Assembly: GCA_013041785.1 (NCBI GenBank)
Contig: JABDRK010000018.1
Span: forward strand, 1-6,810
Source: Eudoraea sp.
GTDB taxonomy: Bacteria > Bacteroidota > Bacteroidia > Flavobacteriales > Flavobacteriaceae
Reading direction: 5' to 3'
DNA: 6,810 bases
Shown: one piece after another, positions 1 to 6,021 of the stretch
How positions within the stretch are numbered: the first letter of the stretch is position 1
Layout of the letters: every line of letters begins with the position of its first letter
Translations under genes and position numbers: made by a program
The notes under the pieces: model-generated
What the model was told of the DNA's origin: nothing
Seen by the model: the letters and a program-made list of their open reading frames with translations, nothing else
The model's database searches: none

Positions 1-32
1 GTTGTATGTATGCCCGGCACGGGTGAATTTTG

Positions 33-40
33 TATTTTTG
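33..40 (+). promoter_or_regulatory. Bacteroidota-type -7 promoter element upstream of mnmA
   Basis: The octamer TATTTTTG matches the Bacteroidota sigma-A -7 consensus TAnnTTTG at every fixed position. It lies 16 nt before the mnmA ATG, so transcription would start near position 46-48 with a leader of about 10 nt. A matching -33 TTTG box is not visible at the expected 19-23 nt spacing; the only nearby TTG, at 2-4, is 28 nt away. The call therefore rests on the -7 element and its position. Confidence 0.5.
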
Positions 41-56
41 CAGCGCAAACAGCAGT

Positions 57-1247
57 ATGAAAAAAGTAGTTGTCGGACTTTCCGGAGGCGTGGATTCAAG
101 CGTAGCAGCATACTTGCTCAAGGAGCAGGGATATGAGGTGATCGGCCTGTTTATGAAAAACTGGCATGACGATTCCGTGACCATATCCCAGGAATGCCCC
201 TGGCTGGAAGACAGCAATGATGCACTTATTGTGGCTGAAAAGCTGGGGATCCCCTTTCAAACAGTGGACCTGAGTACGGAGTATAAGGAACGTATAGTGG
301 ATTATATGTTCAGGGAATACGAAATGGGGAGGACTCCGAATCCGGACGTGCTTTGCAACCGTGAAATTAAATTTGATGTCTTCCTGAAAATTGCCTTAAA
401 TCTCGGTGCCGATTATGTAGCTACCGGACATTATGCTCGAAAAGGTGTCCTGGTAGATCCGGATGGCAGCAAAAAGTATCAGCTGCTTTCAGGAAGGGAT
501 TCCAATAAAGACCAATCCTATTTCCTTTGCCAGCTATCGCAGGAGCAACTGGCTCGGACCCTTTTTCCTGTTGGAGAGCTCACCAAGCCGGAAGTTAGGC
601 AGATTGCGGCCGAACAGCAATTGATCACCGCAGATAAGAGAGATTCTCAGGGATTGTGTTTTATTGGTAAGGTAAGACTGCCAGAGTTTTTGCAGCAACA
701 GCTAAAACCAAAAAAAGGGGTTATTGTGGAAGTACCATCGGATGCAGCGCAATACGAAATATCCACCCCGTCATTTACCGATAAGGAGGCGGAACTTGCC
801 TTTTATGCCGAAAAACCATCCTACGAACCGGATAACGGAAAAATAGTTGGCGAACACCAGGGCGCGCACTTCTTTACCATAGGCCAGCGAAAAGGACTGG
901 ATGTAGGGGGTACACCAGAACCCCTTTTTGTAATAGATACGGATGTGGACCAAAATATCATCTATACCGGCCAGGGCAAAGCGCACCCGGGTCTGTACAG
1001 GCGTACCTTATTTGTTAAAGAACAAGAGCTGCATTGGGTTAGGCCTGATCTGGCCCTGGCTCCAGGGGAAAGCATGGACGTAATGGCGCGCATCCGATAC
1101 CGGCAGGAACTGCAGGAAGCTGTGCTGTTTAAAACCGAGGAGGGACTTTACGCCGACTTTGCCAAAAAGCAATCCGCCATAACGGAAGGGCAGTTTGTGG
1201 CCTGGTACCTGGGTGAAGAACTGGTGGGATCCGGGGTAATTTCCTGA
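57..1247 (+). CDS. mnmA: tRNA-specific 2-thiouridylase MnmA
   Basis: MnmA makes the 2-thiouridine at wobble position 34 of tRNA-Lys, -Glu and -Gln in the cytoplasm: it adenylates U34 with ATP and transfers persulfide sulfur. The 396-residue product has the PP-loop SGGVDSS at residues 9-15, TPNPDVLCN at 93-101 with the expected catalytic Cys100, GHYAR at 124-128, DQSYFL at 152-157, SQGLCFIG at 197-204 with the second catalytic Cys201, and GQRKGL at 276-281. The C-terminal beta-barrel part is complete. The ATG at 57 is chosen because the family begins a few residues before the PP-loop; an in-frame TTG at 30 would precede the likely transcription start. Residues about 215-268 are longer than in E. 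coli MnmA, which I recall as normal for Bacteroidota homologues. It probably forms an operon with the next gene, 17 nt downstream. Assignment is secure. Confidence 0.97.
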   Translation: MKKVVVGLSGGVDSSVAAYLLKEQGYEVIGLFMKNWHDDSVTISQECPWLEDSNDALIVAEKLGIPFQTVDLSTEYKERIVDYMFREYEMGRTPNPDVLCNREIKFDVFLKIALNLGADYVATGHYARKGVLVDPDGSKKYQLLSGRDSNKDQSYFLCQLSQEQLARTLFPVGELTKPEVRQIAAEQQLITADKRDSQGLCFIGKVRLPEFLQQQLKPKKGVIVEVPSDAAQYEISTPSFTDKEAELAFYAEKPSYEPDNGKIVGEHQGAHFFTIGQRKGLDVGGTPEPLFVIDTDVDQNIIYTGQGKAHPGLYRRTLFVKEQELHWVRPDLALAPGESMDVMARIRYRQELQEAVLFKTEEGLYADFAKKQSAITEGQFVAWYLGEELVGSGVIS

Positions 1248-1264
1248 AAATTCATTTAAAACCT

Positions 1265-2206
1265 ATGCAAAATCGAGTAACACAACTTTTTGGGATTGAT
1301 TATCCGATAATCCAGGCCGGAATGATTTGGGCCAGTGGCTGGAGGCTGGCTTCCGCAGTTTCCAACGCAGGAGGTCTGGGCTTGTTAGGCGCTGGTAGTA
1401 TGTATCCGGAAGTCCTTCGGGAGCATATCCAAAAGTGCCAGCAGGCCACCGACAAACCTTTTGGGGTCAATGTGCCCATGTTGTATCCGGATATAGAGGC
1501 TTTAATGCAAATAATTGTGGAAATGGGAGTAAAGATTGTTTTTACCTCCGCAGGAAATCCCAAAACATGGACCCCCTTTCTAAAGGAAAAGGGAATCACC
1601 GTGGTTCATGTGGTCAGTAGTGTGAAATTTGCCAAAAAGGCCGAAGACGCCGGGGTCGATGCCATTGTAGCCGAAGGTTTTGAAGCTGGAGGGCACAACG
1701 GGCGTAATGAAACCACAACCCTCACGCTGATTCCGGCTGTGAAGGAACAAATTTCTGTGCCCCTGATTGCTGCAGGGGGCATTGGTAACGGGGCAGCAAT
1801 GCTTGCCGCAATGGCTTTGGGTGCAGACGGGGTTCAGGTAGGCTCGCGTTTTGTAGCCAGTCATGAAGCCTCTTCCCACGAGCTCTTTAAGCAAAAAGTA
1901 GTGGAGGCCCAGGAAGGAGATACCCAGCTGACCCTCAAAGAATTAGCCCCTGTACGTTTGTTGAAAAACAAATTCTTTCAGGACATCCAGCATGCCTATG
2001 GGCAGGGTGCGGGGATAGATGAGCTCAGGGATTTACTCGGCAGGGCCCGTGCAAAACGCGGGATGTTTGAAGGAGATTTGGAAGAAGGAGAACTCGAGAT
2101 CGGGCAGGTGGCTGCTTTGATTCACAGTATAAAACCTGCTGCGACTATTGTAGCAGATATGCTGTCAGAATTCAAGGAAGCACAAAGACGAGTCAGTCAG
2201 ATGTAA
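1265..2206 (+). CDS. FabK-like / nitronate monooxygenase family FMN oxidoreductase
   Basis: A complete 313-residue FMN-dependent TIM-barrel enzyme of the nitronate monooxygenase / enoyl-ACP reductase II (FabK) superfamily, expected in the cytoplasm. Visible signatures are the N-terminal IDYPIIQAGM (11-20), the glycine-rich AGGLGLLGAG (35-44), DKPFGVNV (63-70), AEGFEAGGHNG (136-146) with His144, and the phosphate-binding AGGIGNG (170-176) and GVQVGSRF (189-196). As I remember it, pneumococcal FabK shares this spacing and also places its functional histidine at 144, so the protein resembles FabK at least as much as a true nitronate monooxygenase. FabK reduces trans-2-enoyl-ACP with NAD(P)H; nitronate monooxygenases oxidise alkyl nitronates with oxygen. 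Sequence alone does not decide the substrate. The gene starts 17 nt after mnmA with no Shine-Dalgarno sequence and is probably co-transcribed with it. Family certain, substrate open. Confidence 0.9.
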   Translation: MQNRVTQLFGIDYPIIQAGMIWASGWRLASAVSNAGGLGLLGAGSMYPEVLREHIQKCQQATDKPFGVNVPMLYPDIEALMQIIVEMGVKIVFTSAGNPKTWTPFLKEKGITVVHVVSSVKFAKKAEDAGVDAIVAEGFEAGGHNGRNETTTLTLIPAVKEQISVPLIAAGGIGNGAAMLAAMALGADGVQVGSRFVASHEASSHELFKQKVVEAQEGDTQLTLKELAPVRLLKNKFFQDIQHAYGQGAGIDELRDLLGRARAKRGMFEGDLEEGELEIGQVAALIHSIKPAATIVADMLSEFKEAQRRVSQM

Positions 2207-2214
2207 TACACTTC

Positions 2215-2238
2215 AGCATAGTTTTGAGAACGTATGCT
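2215..2238. terminator. Hairpin in the convergent gap, possible bidirectional terminator
   Basis: AGCATAGTT (2215-2223) pairs with AAC (2229-2231) plus TATGCT (2233-2238). This gives nine base pairs with a TTGAG loop and one bulged G at 2232. It lies between the stop codons of the flavoprotein gene (+) and the M20 hydrolase gene (-), and its right arm overlaps the hydrolase stop. Neither side has a T tract, so it is not a canonical intrinsic terminator. The position is the main reason for the call. Confidence 0.35.
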
Positions 2239-3532
2239 ATTCGACCAGGGCGTCCAGTTGTAACAGGGTATGAAGCAGCACATTAGCCCCATTGGCCATT
2301 TCCCTGGCAGAGGTAAACTCTTGAGGGGAATGGCTGATTCCACCCTTACTTGGCACAAATATCATTCCTACCGGACAGATCAAAGCCATGTCCTGTGCGT
2401 CATGACCGGCTCCGCTTTGCAATTGACGATGTGATAAACCAAGTAAATCACTGGCTTTACCGATTTCTTCCTGTATCCATGTAGCCGTGAGCGCGGGTTT
2501 TCCCGTAGTATCCAGGGGCATAAATTCGAACTGCGTTCCGGAATTTGCAGCAATGGTTTTGGCCCGCATCCGGATGTTTTCATAAAGGGTGTCGATAACA
2601 TCATCCGAAAGGTCGCGTATCTCCAGACTGAGTTCCACTGAACCCGGGATGACGTTTGGGGCCCCGGGATAGGCCCGTATTCTTCCTACAGTGGCGACTT
2701 GTTTCCCCTCCATTTTCAAAGCTTCCTCATTTACTGCCTGCACAAACTTTGCCCCGGCCAAGAGAGCATCCTGCCTCATGTTCATGGGGGTGGTACCGGC
2801 GTGGTTGGCCATGCCCTTGATACGAACATCCCACCATCTGAGGCCTACGATTCCCTCTACCACTCCGATGTCCTGATTCTCACGATCCAGAATCCCACCT
2901 TGTTCAATGTGCAGTTCTAGAAAAGCGGCAAGGCTTTCTTTGGGACGGACAACTTCAGATAAGCGGGTTGTATCTCCCCCTATCCGCTGTATTCCCTGAC
3001 CCATGCTAAACCCTGTGCTGTTTACAACACTTAGCGCTTGAGGTTTTAAAGCCCCGGCCAGGGCCCTGCTTCCCATAACTCCGCCTTCTTCATTGGAAAA
3101 AATAAGGACTTCCAGCGGGTGTGATGTGGTGATCCCGTTTTCCTTAAGTGTCCTGACCACTTCAATGGCGGCCATAGAACCAACACAACCATCGTAATTT
3201 CCGCCATCCGGTACCATATCGATATGGGATCCGAAGGCCAGGGGTTTTTTCTTTGGATCCTTTCCAGCAATTGTCCCCACAATATTGCCAGCAAAATCTA
3301 TAGAAACATCCATGCCAACTTCCCGCATCAATTTGATTACGAAGTCCCTTGCGGCAATATCGGCATCGCTAAAGGCAACGCGATTGGTTTCTCCGTTTTC
3401 TTTGATGCCAAATTGTGCCAGCTCCAACAGCGAGCTTTCCAAACGGTCCTGATTTACCAGAATCTGGGACTGAGCCTTAATAGGCTGAATGCATAATGGG
3501 GCAAGAAGGATAATTATGAATAATCGTAACAT
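2237..3532 (-). CDS. Exported M20-family N-carbamoyl-L-amino acid hydrolase / allantoate amidohydrolase-like metalloenzyme
   Basis: A dinuclear-metal amidohydrolase of the M20 family, HyuC/AmaB/allantoate amidohydrolase branch, which cleaves N-carbamoyl amino acids or ureido compounds such as allantoate. Counting from the ATG at 3532 (431 residues), the metal ligands are His103 (GSHIDMV), Asp114 (NYDGCVG), Glu149 of the catalytic pair Glu148-Glu149 (SNEEGG), His208 (LHIEQG) and His401 (SHSPQEFT). Branch markers in the lid domain are NHAGTTPM (His244), RAYPGAPNVIPG (Asn293) and EIRD (Arg306); GAGHDA follows at 374-379. The N-terminus LRLFIIILLAPLC... ending IKA|QS around residue 20 reads as a Sec signal peptide, whereas most characterised relatives are cytoplasmic. 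An in-frame TTG at 3541 would add three residues; ATG is preferred. No hydantoinase, ureide or transport gene is adjacent, so the substrate is unknown. It lies 78 nt downstream of the CIA30 gene on the same strand. Confidence 0.88.
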   Translation of the reverse strand: MLRLFIIILLAPLCIQPIKAQSQILVNQDRLESSLLELAQFGIKENGETNRVAFSDADIAARDFVIKLMREVGMDVSIDFAGNIVGTIAGKDPKKKPLAFGSHIDMVPDGGNYDGCVGSMAAIEVVRTLKENGITTSHPLEVLIFSNEEGGVMGSRALAGALKPQALSVVNSTGFSMGQGIQRIGGDTTRLSEVVRPKESLAAFLELHIEQGGILDRENQDIGVVEGIVGLRWWDVRIKGMANHAGTTPMNMRQDALLAGAKFVQAVNEEALKMEGKQVATVGRIRAYPGAPNVIPGSVELSLEIRDLSDDVIDTLYENIRMRAKTIAANSGTQFEFMPLDTTGKPALTATWIQEEIGKASDLLGLSHRQLQSGAGHDAQDMALICPVGMIFVPSKGGISHSPQEFTSAREMANGANVLLHTLLQLDALVE

Positions 3533-3582
3533 AAAGTTCAATTTAGTTTAATAACTAGCTGTGATATAATGTTGAACCATCC

Positions 3583-3595
3583 AACTGCAGCAGTT
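3583..3595. repeat. Perfect 6-1-6 inverted repeat between CIA30 and M20 genes
   Basis: AACTGC, a central A, then GCAGTT form a perfect palindrome 51-63 nt upstream of the M20 hydrolase ATG and just after the CIA30 stop. In RNA it could fold as a 5-bp stem with a CAG loop. It could be an operator for an internal promoter, a weak processing or termination hairpin, or chance. A second short stem, TAGTT-TAAT-AACTA at 3544-3557, lies in the same gap. I see no clear Bacteroidota promoter here. Confidence 0.3.
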
Positions 3596-3610
3596 AAGTG
3601 GTTTTAATAG

Positions 3611-4147
3611 CTAATCTTTGTCTGTATCCAGGTAAATAGTATCTATTTCAAGGCGGAATTCCTCGGCTTCTTTATTGCCAATCAGAATGCCAATTTCCTG
3701 CAACTCCTCAGCCTCATAGTTGGGGAGTTTTAGCCGATTGCCACGGAATACCGGATACATTTCCCGCATTGGAATTCGGAGGGTTTCCCATGCACCACTG
3801 GTTTCTATGTAGGCAATATAGGAGTAATACAGGGAGGTTTTGGGTTTTACCCGGATTTGATACCGTTTTCCGTCGCCTTTTACCCGTAAGACAAGGTATG
3901 TATACCCGGTAACCTTTTTGGTCCCAAACGGATAGCGAATGGAAGTAAATCCACCATTGTTTTCCAGTGACACCCTGCCGTAAAACAACCCATGTCCATC
4001 TTCGCTTAGTTCCAACCTTCCTTGGGAAAGTCCGCCCATGACCCCATCGTTTACCACATACCAGTCGTTAAGGGTACTCGAAGGGTTAAAGTCATAAATA
4101 GGCAATGTGCTCATAAAGAGGCCTAGTATGCATACTGAAAGAGGCAT
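3611..4147 (-). CDS. CIA30 family protein (complex I intermediate-associated protein 30 domain)
   Basis: A 178-residue protein that is almost entirely one CIA30 domain (Pfam PF08547), a galactose-binding-like jelly-roll fold named after a mitochondrial complex I assembly factor. Family blocks visible are DWYVVNDGVMGGLSQGRL (28-45), GRVSLENNGGFTSIR (57-71), GDGKRYQIRV (91-100), AWETLRIPM (119-127) and the C-terminal EIGILIGNKEAEEFRLEID (151-169). The bacterial role is not established; a carbohydrate or small-ligand contact is only suggested by the fold. Residues 1-16 (MPLSVCILGLFMSTLP) are hydrophobic but lack a basic start, so a signal peptide is doubtful. Met12, at 4114, is an alternative start that leaves just the domain. 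The ATG at 4147 is used because an in-frame TAA closes the frame just upstream. It begins 20 nt after the glycosyltransferase stop, which supports co-transcription. Confidence 0.85.
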   Translation of the reverse strand: MPLSVCILGLFMSTLPIYDFNPSSTLNDWYVVNDGVMGGLSQGRLELSEDGHGLFYGRVSLENNGGFTSIRYPFGTKKVTGYTYLVLRVKGDGKRYQIRVKPKTSLYYSYIAYIETSGAWETLRIPMREMYPVFRGNRLKLPNYEAEELQEIGILIGNKEAEEFRLEIDTIYLDTDKD

Positions 4148-4167
4148 TGTGTGCCAGGCGATTTATA

Positions 4168-5628
4168 TTAATACAGGGTACTTAACAAATCAAGCCATGA
4201 TTTTATCTGGCTGAAGAGGGTAAATTTATTGATTACCCGAACTTGTCCGTTGAAGCCCCATTTATCCCTTTCAAGCGGATTGCTCAGCATGTCCTCCAGG
4301 GCTTGGGCAAGTTTCTTAATATCGGATGGATCCGGGTTGATTTTCCCATTGATATTGTGCTGCACCTGAGCCCGTAGCCCGGCAGCACCGGATACCAGAA
4401 CCGGCCGTTTTTTCCACATGGCTTCCGTAGCGGTTAACCCAAATCCTTCCTGTATGGAATTCTGAACAACAATAGTAGCGCTACGTTGCAGGGCATTTAC
4501 AATTAGCGCATTCTCTTTCGGGTTATCCAGTGGAAGCAACAACAGGGCAATAGACCGCTGCAAGTCTACAGACAATCCCTTGTATTGTTCAATTAATTCA
4601 TTCAATACCTCCATGCCTTCAGGGTCATCGGAAACAAAAGCCGGATCAGGGCCCCCTAGGGCCAGGCGGGTATGTCTGATCCTCCTGTAAGCCATACTTG
4701 ATTTATCGGCCTTCTTTTCATTTTCTTTTTTCATCAGGATAAAAGCCTCCATAAGCTCTTTGAAACCTTTTAGGCGATCCCAACGGGAAATCTGCAGCAC
4801 AGTAGGATGGAAGATAATGTCCAGTTCACTGTCGTGATTAACTTTATTAAAGCTGCCATCCGGCATCACCCGCCTTACCTGATGTTGATAATTGGGGTAT
4901 AGCATGGGCAGTTGTTCCCTGATCACTCCGGATTGTTGAAGGATCCCAAGGCACTTGGACATCCAAAGCATTCTGTTTTTATGACTTAAGGGGTCTATAG
5001 CCGGGGGGATTATTGCCGTTTTATTCTTAAGGGATTCTGGGACATATGATGGTAAACTGAAGACAAAGTGATCATAATCGGGATAATAGACAGAAAGGAA
5101 GTCCCAGACACCTTCCGTGGTTTCATTTGTGGATTCCAGACCAATATGACAACGCCACACTGTTTTGACTTTTCGCTTTGCGCGTATCATCCGCGCAAGA
5201 GGCATAGGCTGGGGATCATGAATAACCACAATGTCCCCATCGGCAATATATTCAAGCGCTTTTTCAACATTCTGGGTATTTACCCGCTCGTACACTTCCC
5301 GGTCTTCCTCCGTAAAAACCCCACTTCCGCTGCCGTGTATGGCGTTGTGTATGCGTTTGGTTAGGTTGAAAAAGGCATTCTCAGTAGCCTCAATTACTAA
5401 CCATTCAATCTTAATCCCCAGCGTTCTCATGATTCGCATCTGGCTGGGAAGCATTTCAGCAACGCCCCCACCAATGGCTGTTGAATTGATCATCCATATG
5501 GTGCGTCCCTTCAGTTTTTCAGGAAAAGCTTCGGTTTCCTGTAAGAATTTATCAACCATGATAAACAGACTTCCGTAGGCTTTATAGTCGTCTAAGTTTG
5601 CTCCTGATTTTACGGTTATTTTTTTCAT
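4168..5628 (-). CDS. TreT-like GT4 glycosyltransferase (trehalose synthase / trehalose phosphorylase group)
   Basis: A 486-residue retaining GT-B glycosyltransferase. Its N-terminal half matches TreT, which reversibly makes trehalose from NDP-glucose and glucose, and the related GT4 trehalose phosphorylases. Markers are NLDDYKAYG (11-19), INSTAIGGGVAEMLPSQ (47-63), VVIHDPQP (134-141), WRCHIGLES (158-166) and IIPPAIDPLSHKN (206-218). The donor domain has LQISRWDRLKGF (278-289, with Arg282 and Lys287) and QNSIQEGFGLTATEAMW (389-405), where Glu394 and Glu402 form the EX7E motif. It is about 70 residues longer than archaeal TreT as I recall it; extra segments lie around 232-270 and 300-320. No signal peptide, so cytoplasmic. 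The ATG at 5628 has no Shine-Dalgarno sequence; a tandem 8-bp repeat lies 16 nt upstream. No treS, otsA/B or trehalase gene is nearby, so whether it makes or breaks down trehalose, or acts on another sugar, is undecided. Confidence 0.85.
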   Translation of the reverse strand: MKKITVKSGANLDDYKAYGSLFIMVDKFLQETEAFPEKLKGRTIWMINSTAIGGGVAEMLPSQMRIMRTLGIKIEWLVIEATENAFFNLTKRIHNAIHGSGSGVFTEEDREVYERVNTQNVEKALEYIADGDIVVIHDPQPMPLARMIRAKRKVKTVWRCHIGLESTNETTEGVWDFLSVYYPDYDHFVFSLPSYVPESLKNKTAIIPPAIDPLSHKNRMLWMSKCLGILQQSGVIREQLPMLYPNYQHQVRRVMPDGSFNKVNHDSELDIIFHPTVLQISRWDRLKGFKELMEAFILMKKENEKKADKSSMAYRRIRHTRLALGGPDPAFVSDDPEGMEVLNELIEQYKGLSVDLQRSIALLLLPLDNPKENALIVNALQRSATIVVQNSIQEGFGLTATEAMWKKRPVLVSGAAGLRAQVQHNINGKINPDPSDIKKLAQALEDMLSNPLERDKWGFNGQVRVINKFTLFSQIKSWLDLLSTLY

Positions 5629-5643
5629 GTGTCTATTGGTTTT

Positions 5644-5659
5644 ATGCTATAATGCTATA
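5644..5659. repeat. Perfect tandem 8-bp direct repeat (ATGCTATA x2)
   Basis: Two adjacent copies of ATGCTATA lie 16-31 nt upstream of the glycosyltransferase start codon. On the mRNA-sense strand this reads TATAGCAT twice. The position fits the 5' leader or core promoter of that gene, so it might bind a regulator or mark the promoter, or be simple replication slippage. The sequence shows only the repeat. Confidence 0.55.
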
Positions 5660-5809
5660 TGTCTTTTCAGCTGTTTCTGGCCGCTTCAGAATTGGATACC
5701 ATCTAACCATACACATCCCATTATGCCCTGGATTCAGGCGCATTAATCATTTCGTCTGTATGAATGGTGGTGGTAATTAGACAACATCGAAGCTAATGGG
5801 GTTACCATA

Positions 5810-5832
5810 GCTTAAAAATAAGCGCATTTTTT
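5810..5832 (+). terminator. Small stem-loop followed by a T run
   Basis: GCTTA (5810-5814) and TAAGC (5819-5823) form a 5-bp stem around AAAA, followed by GCA and six T residues at 5827-5832. The shape resembles a weak rightward intrinsic terminator. However, no rightward gene ends here, and the same bases can pair differently (AAAAAT at 5814-5819 with ATTTTT at 5826-5831). It would matter only if a small RNA or read-through transcript crossed the region. Confidence 0.2.
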
Positions 5833-5933
5833 CTAATACCAACCCTAGTTCGAGGATTTTTTAAAAGATTGAAAAATATTACAGGATTCACTTTGGGTTA
5901 GCCTGGCAAAGGGATTTCCTGAACCTCGTTTTT

Positions 5934-5964
5934 ATTCGTTCTGAAAGAAAATAATTGAACGAAT
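5934..5964. promoter_or_regulatory. 8-bp inverted repeat with 15-nt spacer, candidate operator for the TRIC gene
   Basis: ATTCGTTC (5934-5941) and GAACGAAT (5957-5964) are perfect inverted copies separated by 15 nt, so the half-site centres are 23 bp apart, close to two helical turns. The right arm ends at the first T of the putative -33 TTG. A dimeric regulator bound here would touch the upstream edge of the promoter. The identity of any regulator is unknown, and chance is possible. Confidence 0.4.
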
Positions 5965-5995
5965 TGCTTTCGGATCGGGATAAACTGTACTTTCG
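5964..5995 (+). promoter_or_regulatory. Bacteroidota-type promoter for the TRIC gene
   Basis: TTG at 5964-5966 and TACTTTCG at 5988-5995 are separated by 21 nt, within the 19-23 nt spacing of the Bacteroidota -33/-7 promoter. The -7 box differs from TAnnTTTG by one base (C for the third T). Transcription would start around 6001-6003, leaving a leader of about 20 nt before the GTG start. Confidence 0.5.
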
Positions 5996-6008
5996 TTTTC
6001 GTAAAGAA

Positions 6009-6014
6009 AAGGAA
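6009..6014 (+). promoter_or_regulatory. Shine-Dalgarno-like site supporting the GTG start of the TRIC gene
   Basis: AAGGAA sits 7 nt before the GTG at 6022, a good ribosome-binding distance. The other complete genes in the window lack such a site, so it may matter here in compensating for the non-ATG start. Confidence 0.45.
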
Positions 6015-6021
6015 TTCAATT

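Larger units (their letters stand above)
5629..6021. other. Divergent non-coding region of about 390 bp
   Basis: This separates the leftward glycosyltransferase gene from the rightward TRIC gene. Every open frame I read in it is short (9 to 16 codons on the minus strand) or is an overlap of the glycosyltransferase gene with no family features. It contains the tandem repeat at 5644-5659, a small hairpin CCTG-GATT-CAGG at 5727-5738, an A/T-tract segment at about 5810-5880, and the promoter and dyad at 5934-5995. I could not find a consensus Bacteroidota promoter for the leftward gene. Confidence 0.6.

Noticed and set aside
12..30. CCCG-GCA-CGGG hairpin followed by a T-containing stretch, as a terminator of an upstream gene
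   Set aside because: The stem is only four strong base pairs with a 3-nt loop and the following sequence has no solid T tract; no upstream gene is visible in the window.
30..56. Possible N-terminal extension of mnmA from a TTG codon
   Set aside because: It would overlap the TAnnTTTG element, start before the likely transcription start, and add residues not seen in the family; ATG at 57 gives the canonical N-terminus.
1580..1894. Open minus-strand frame of 104 codons inside the flavoprotein gene
   Set aside because: It lies fully antisense to a clearly conserved gene and its translation has no recognisable family features.
3480..3532. Lipoprotein signal (LAPLC) in the M20 hydrolase
   Set aside because: The residues before Cys (Ala-Pro-Leu) do not fit a lipobox; a signal peptidase I site a few residues later fits better.
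3536..3577. GTTCAA ... TTGAAC inverted repeat around the M20 hydrolase leader
   Set aside because: Only 6-bp arms separated by 30 nt in AT-rich DNA, so it is expected by chance, and the left arm lies almost on the start codon.
5068..5578. Overlapping plus-strand open frames of about 98 and 115 codons opposite the glycosyltransferase gene
   Set aside because: They are antisense to well-conserved motifs of the glycosyltransferase and show no domain, promoter or ribosome-binding site of their own.
5648..5653. TATAAT hexamer on the + strand resembling an E. coli -10 box
   Set aside because: It is produced by the tandem ATGCTATA repeat, has no matching -35 box, and the primary sigma factor of Bacteroidota uses a different -7 element.
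5598..5780. Sixty-codon plus-strand frame with a hydrophobic start spanning the glycosyltransferase 5' end
   Set aside because: It overlaps the start of the glycosyltransferase, has no promoter or ribosome site, and is rich in Cys, Phe and Tyr as expected of a chance frame.
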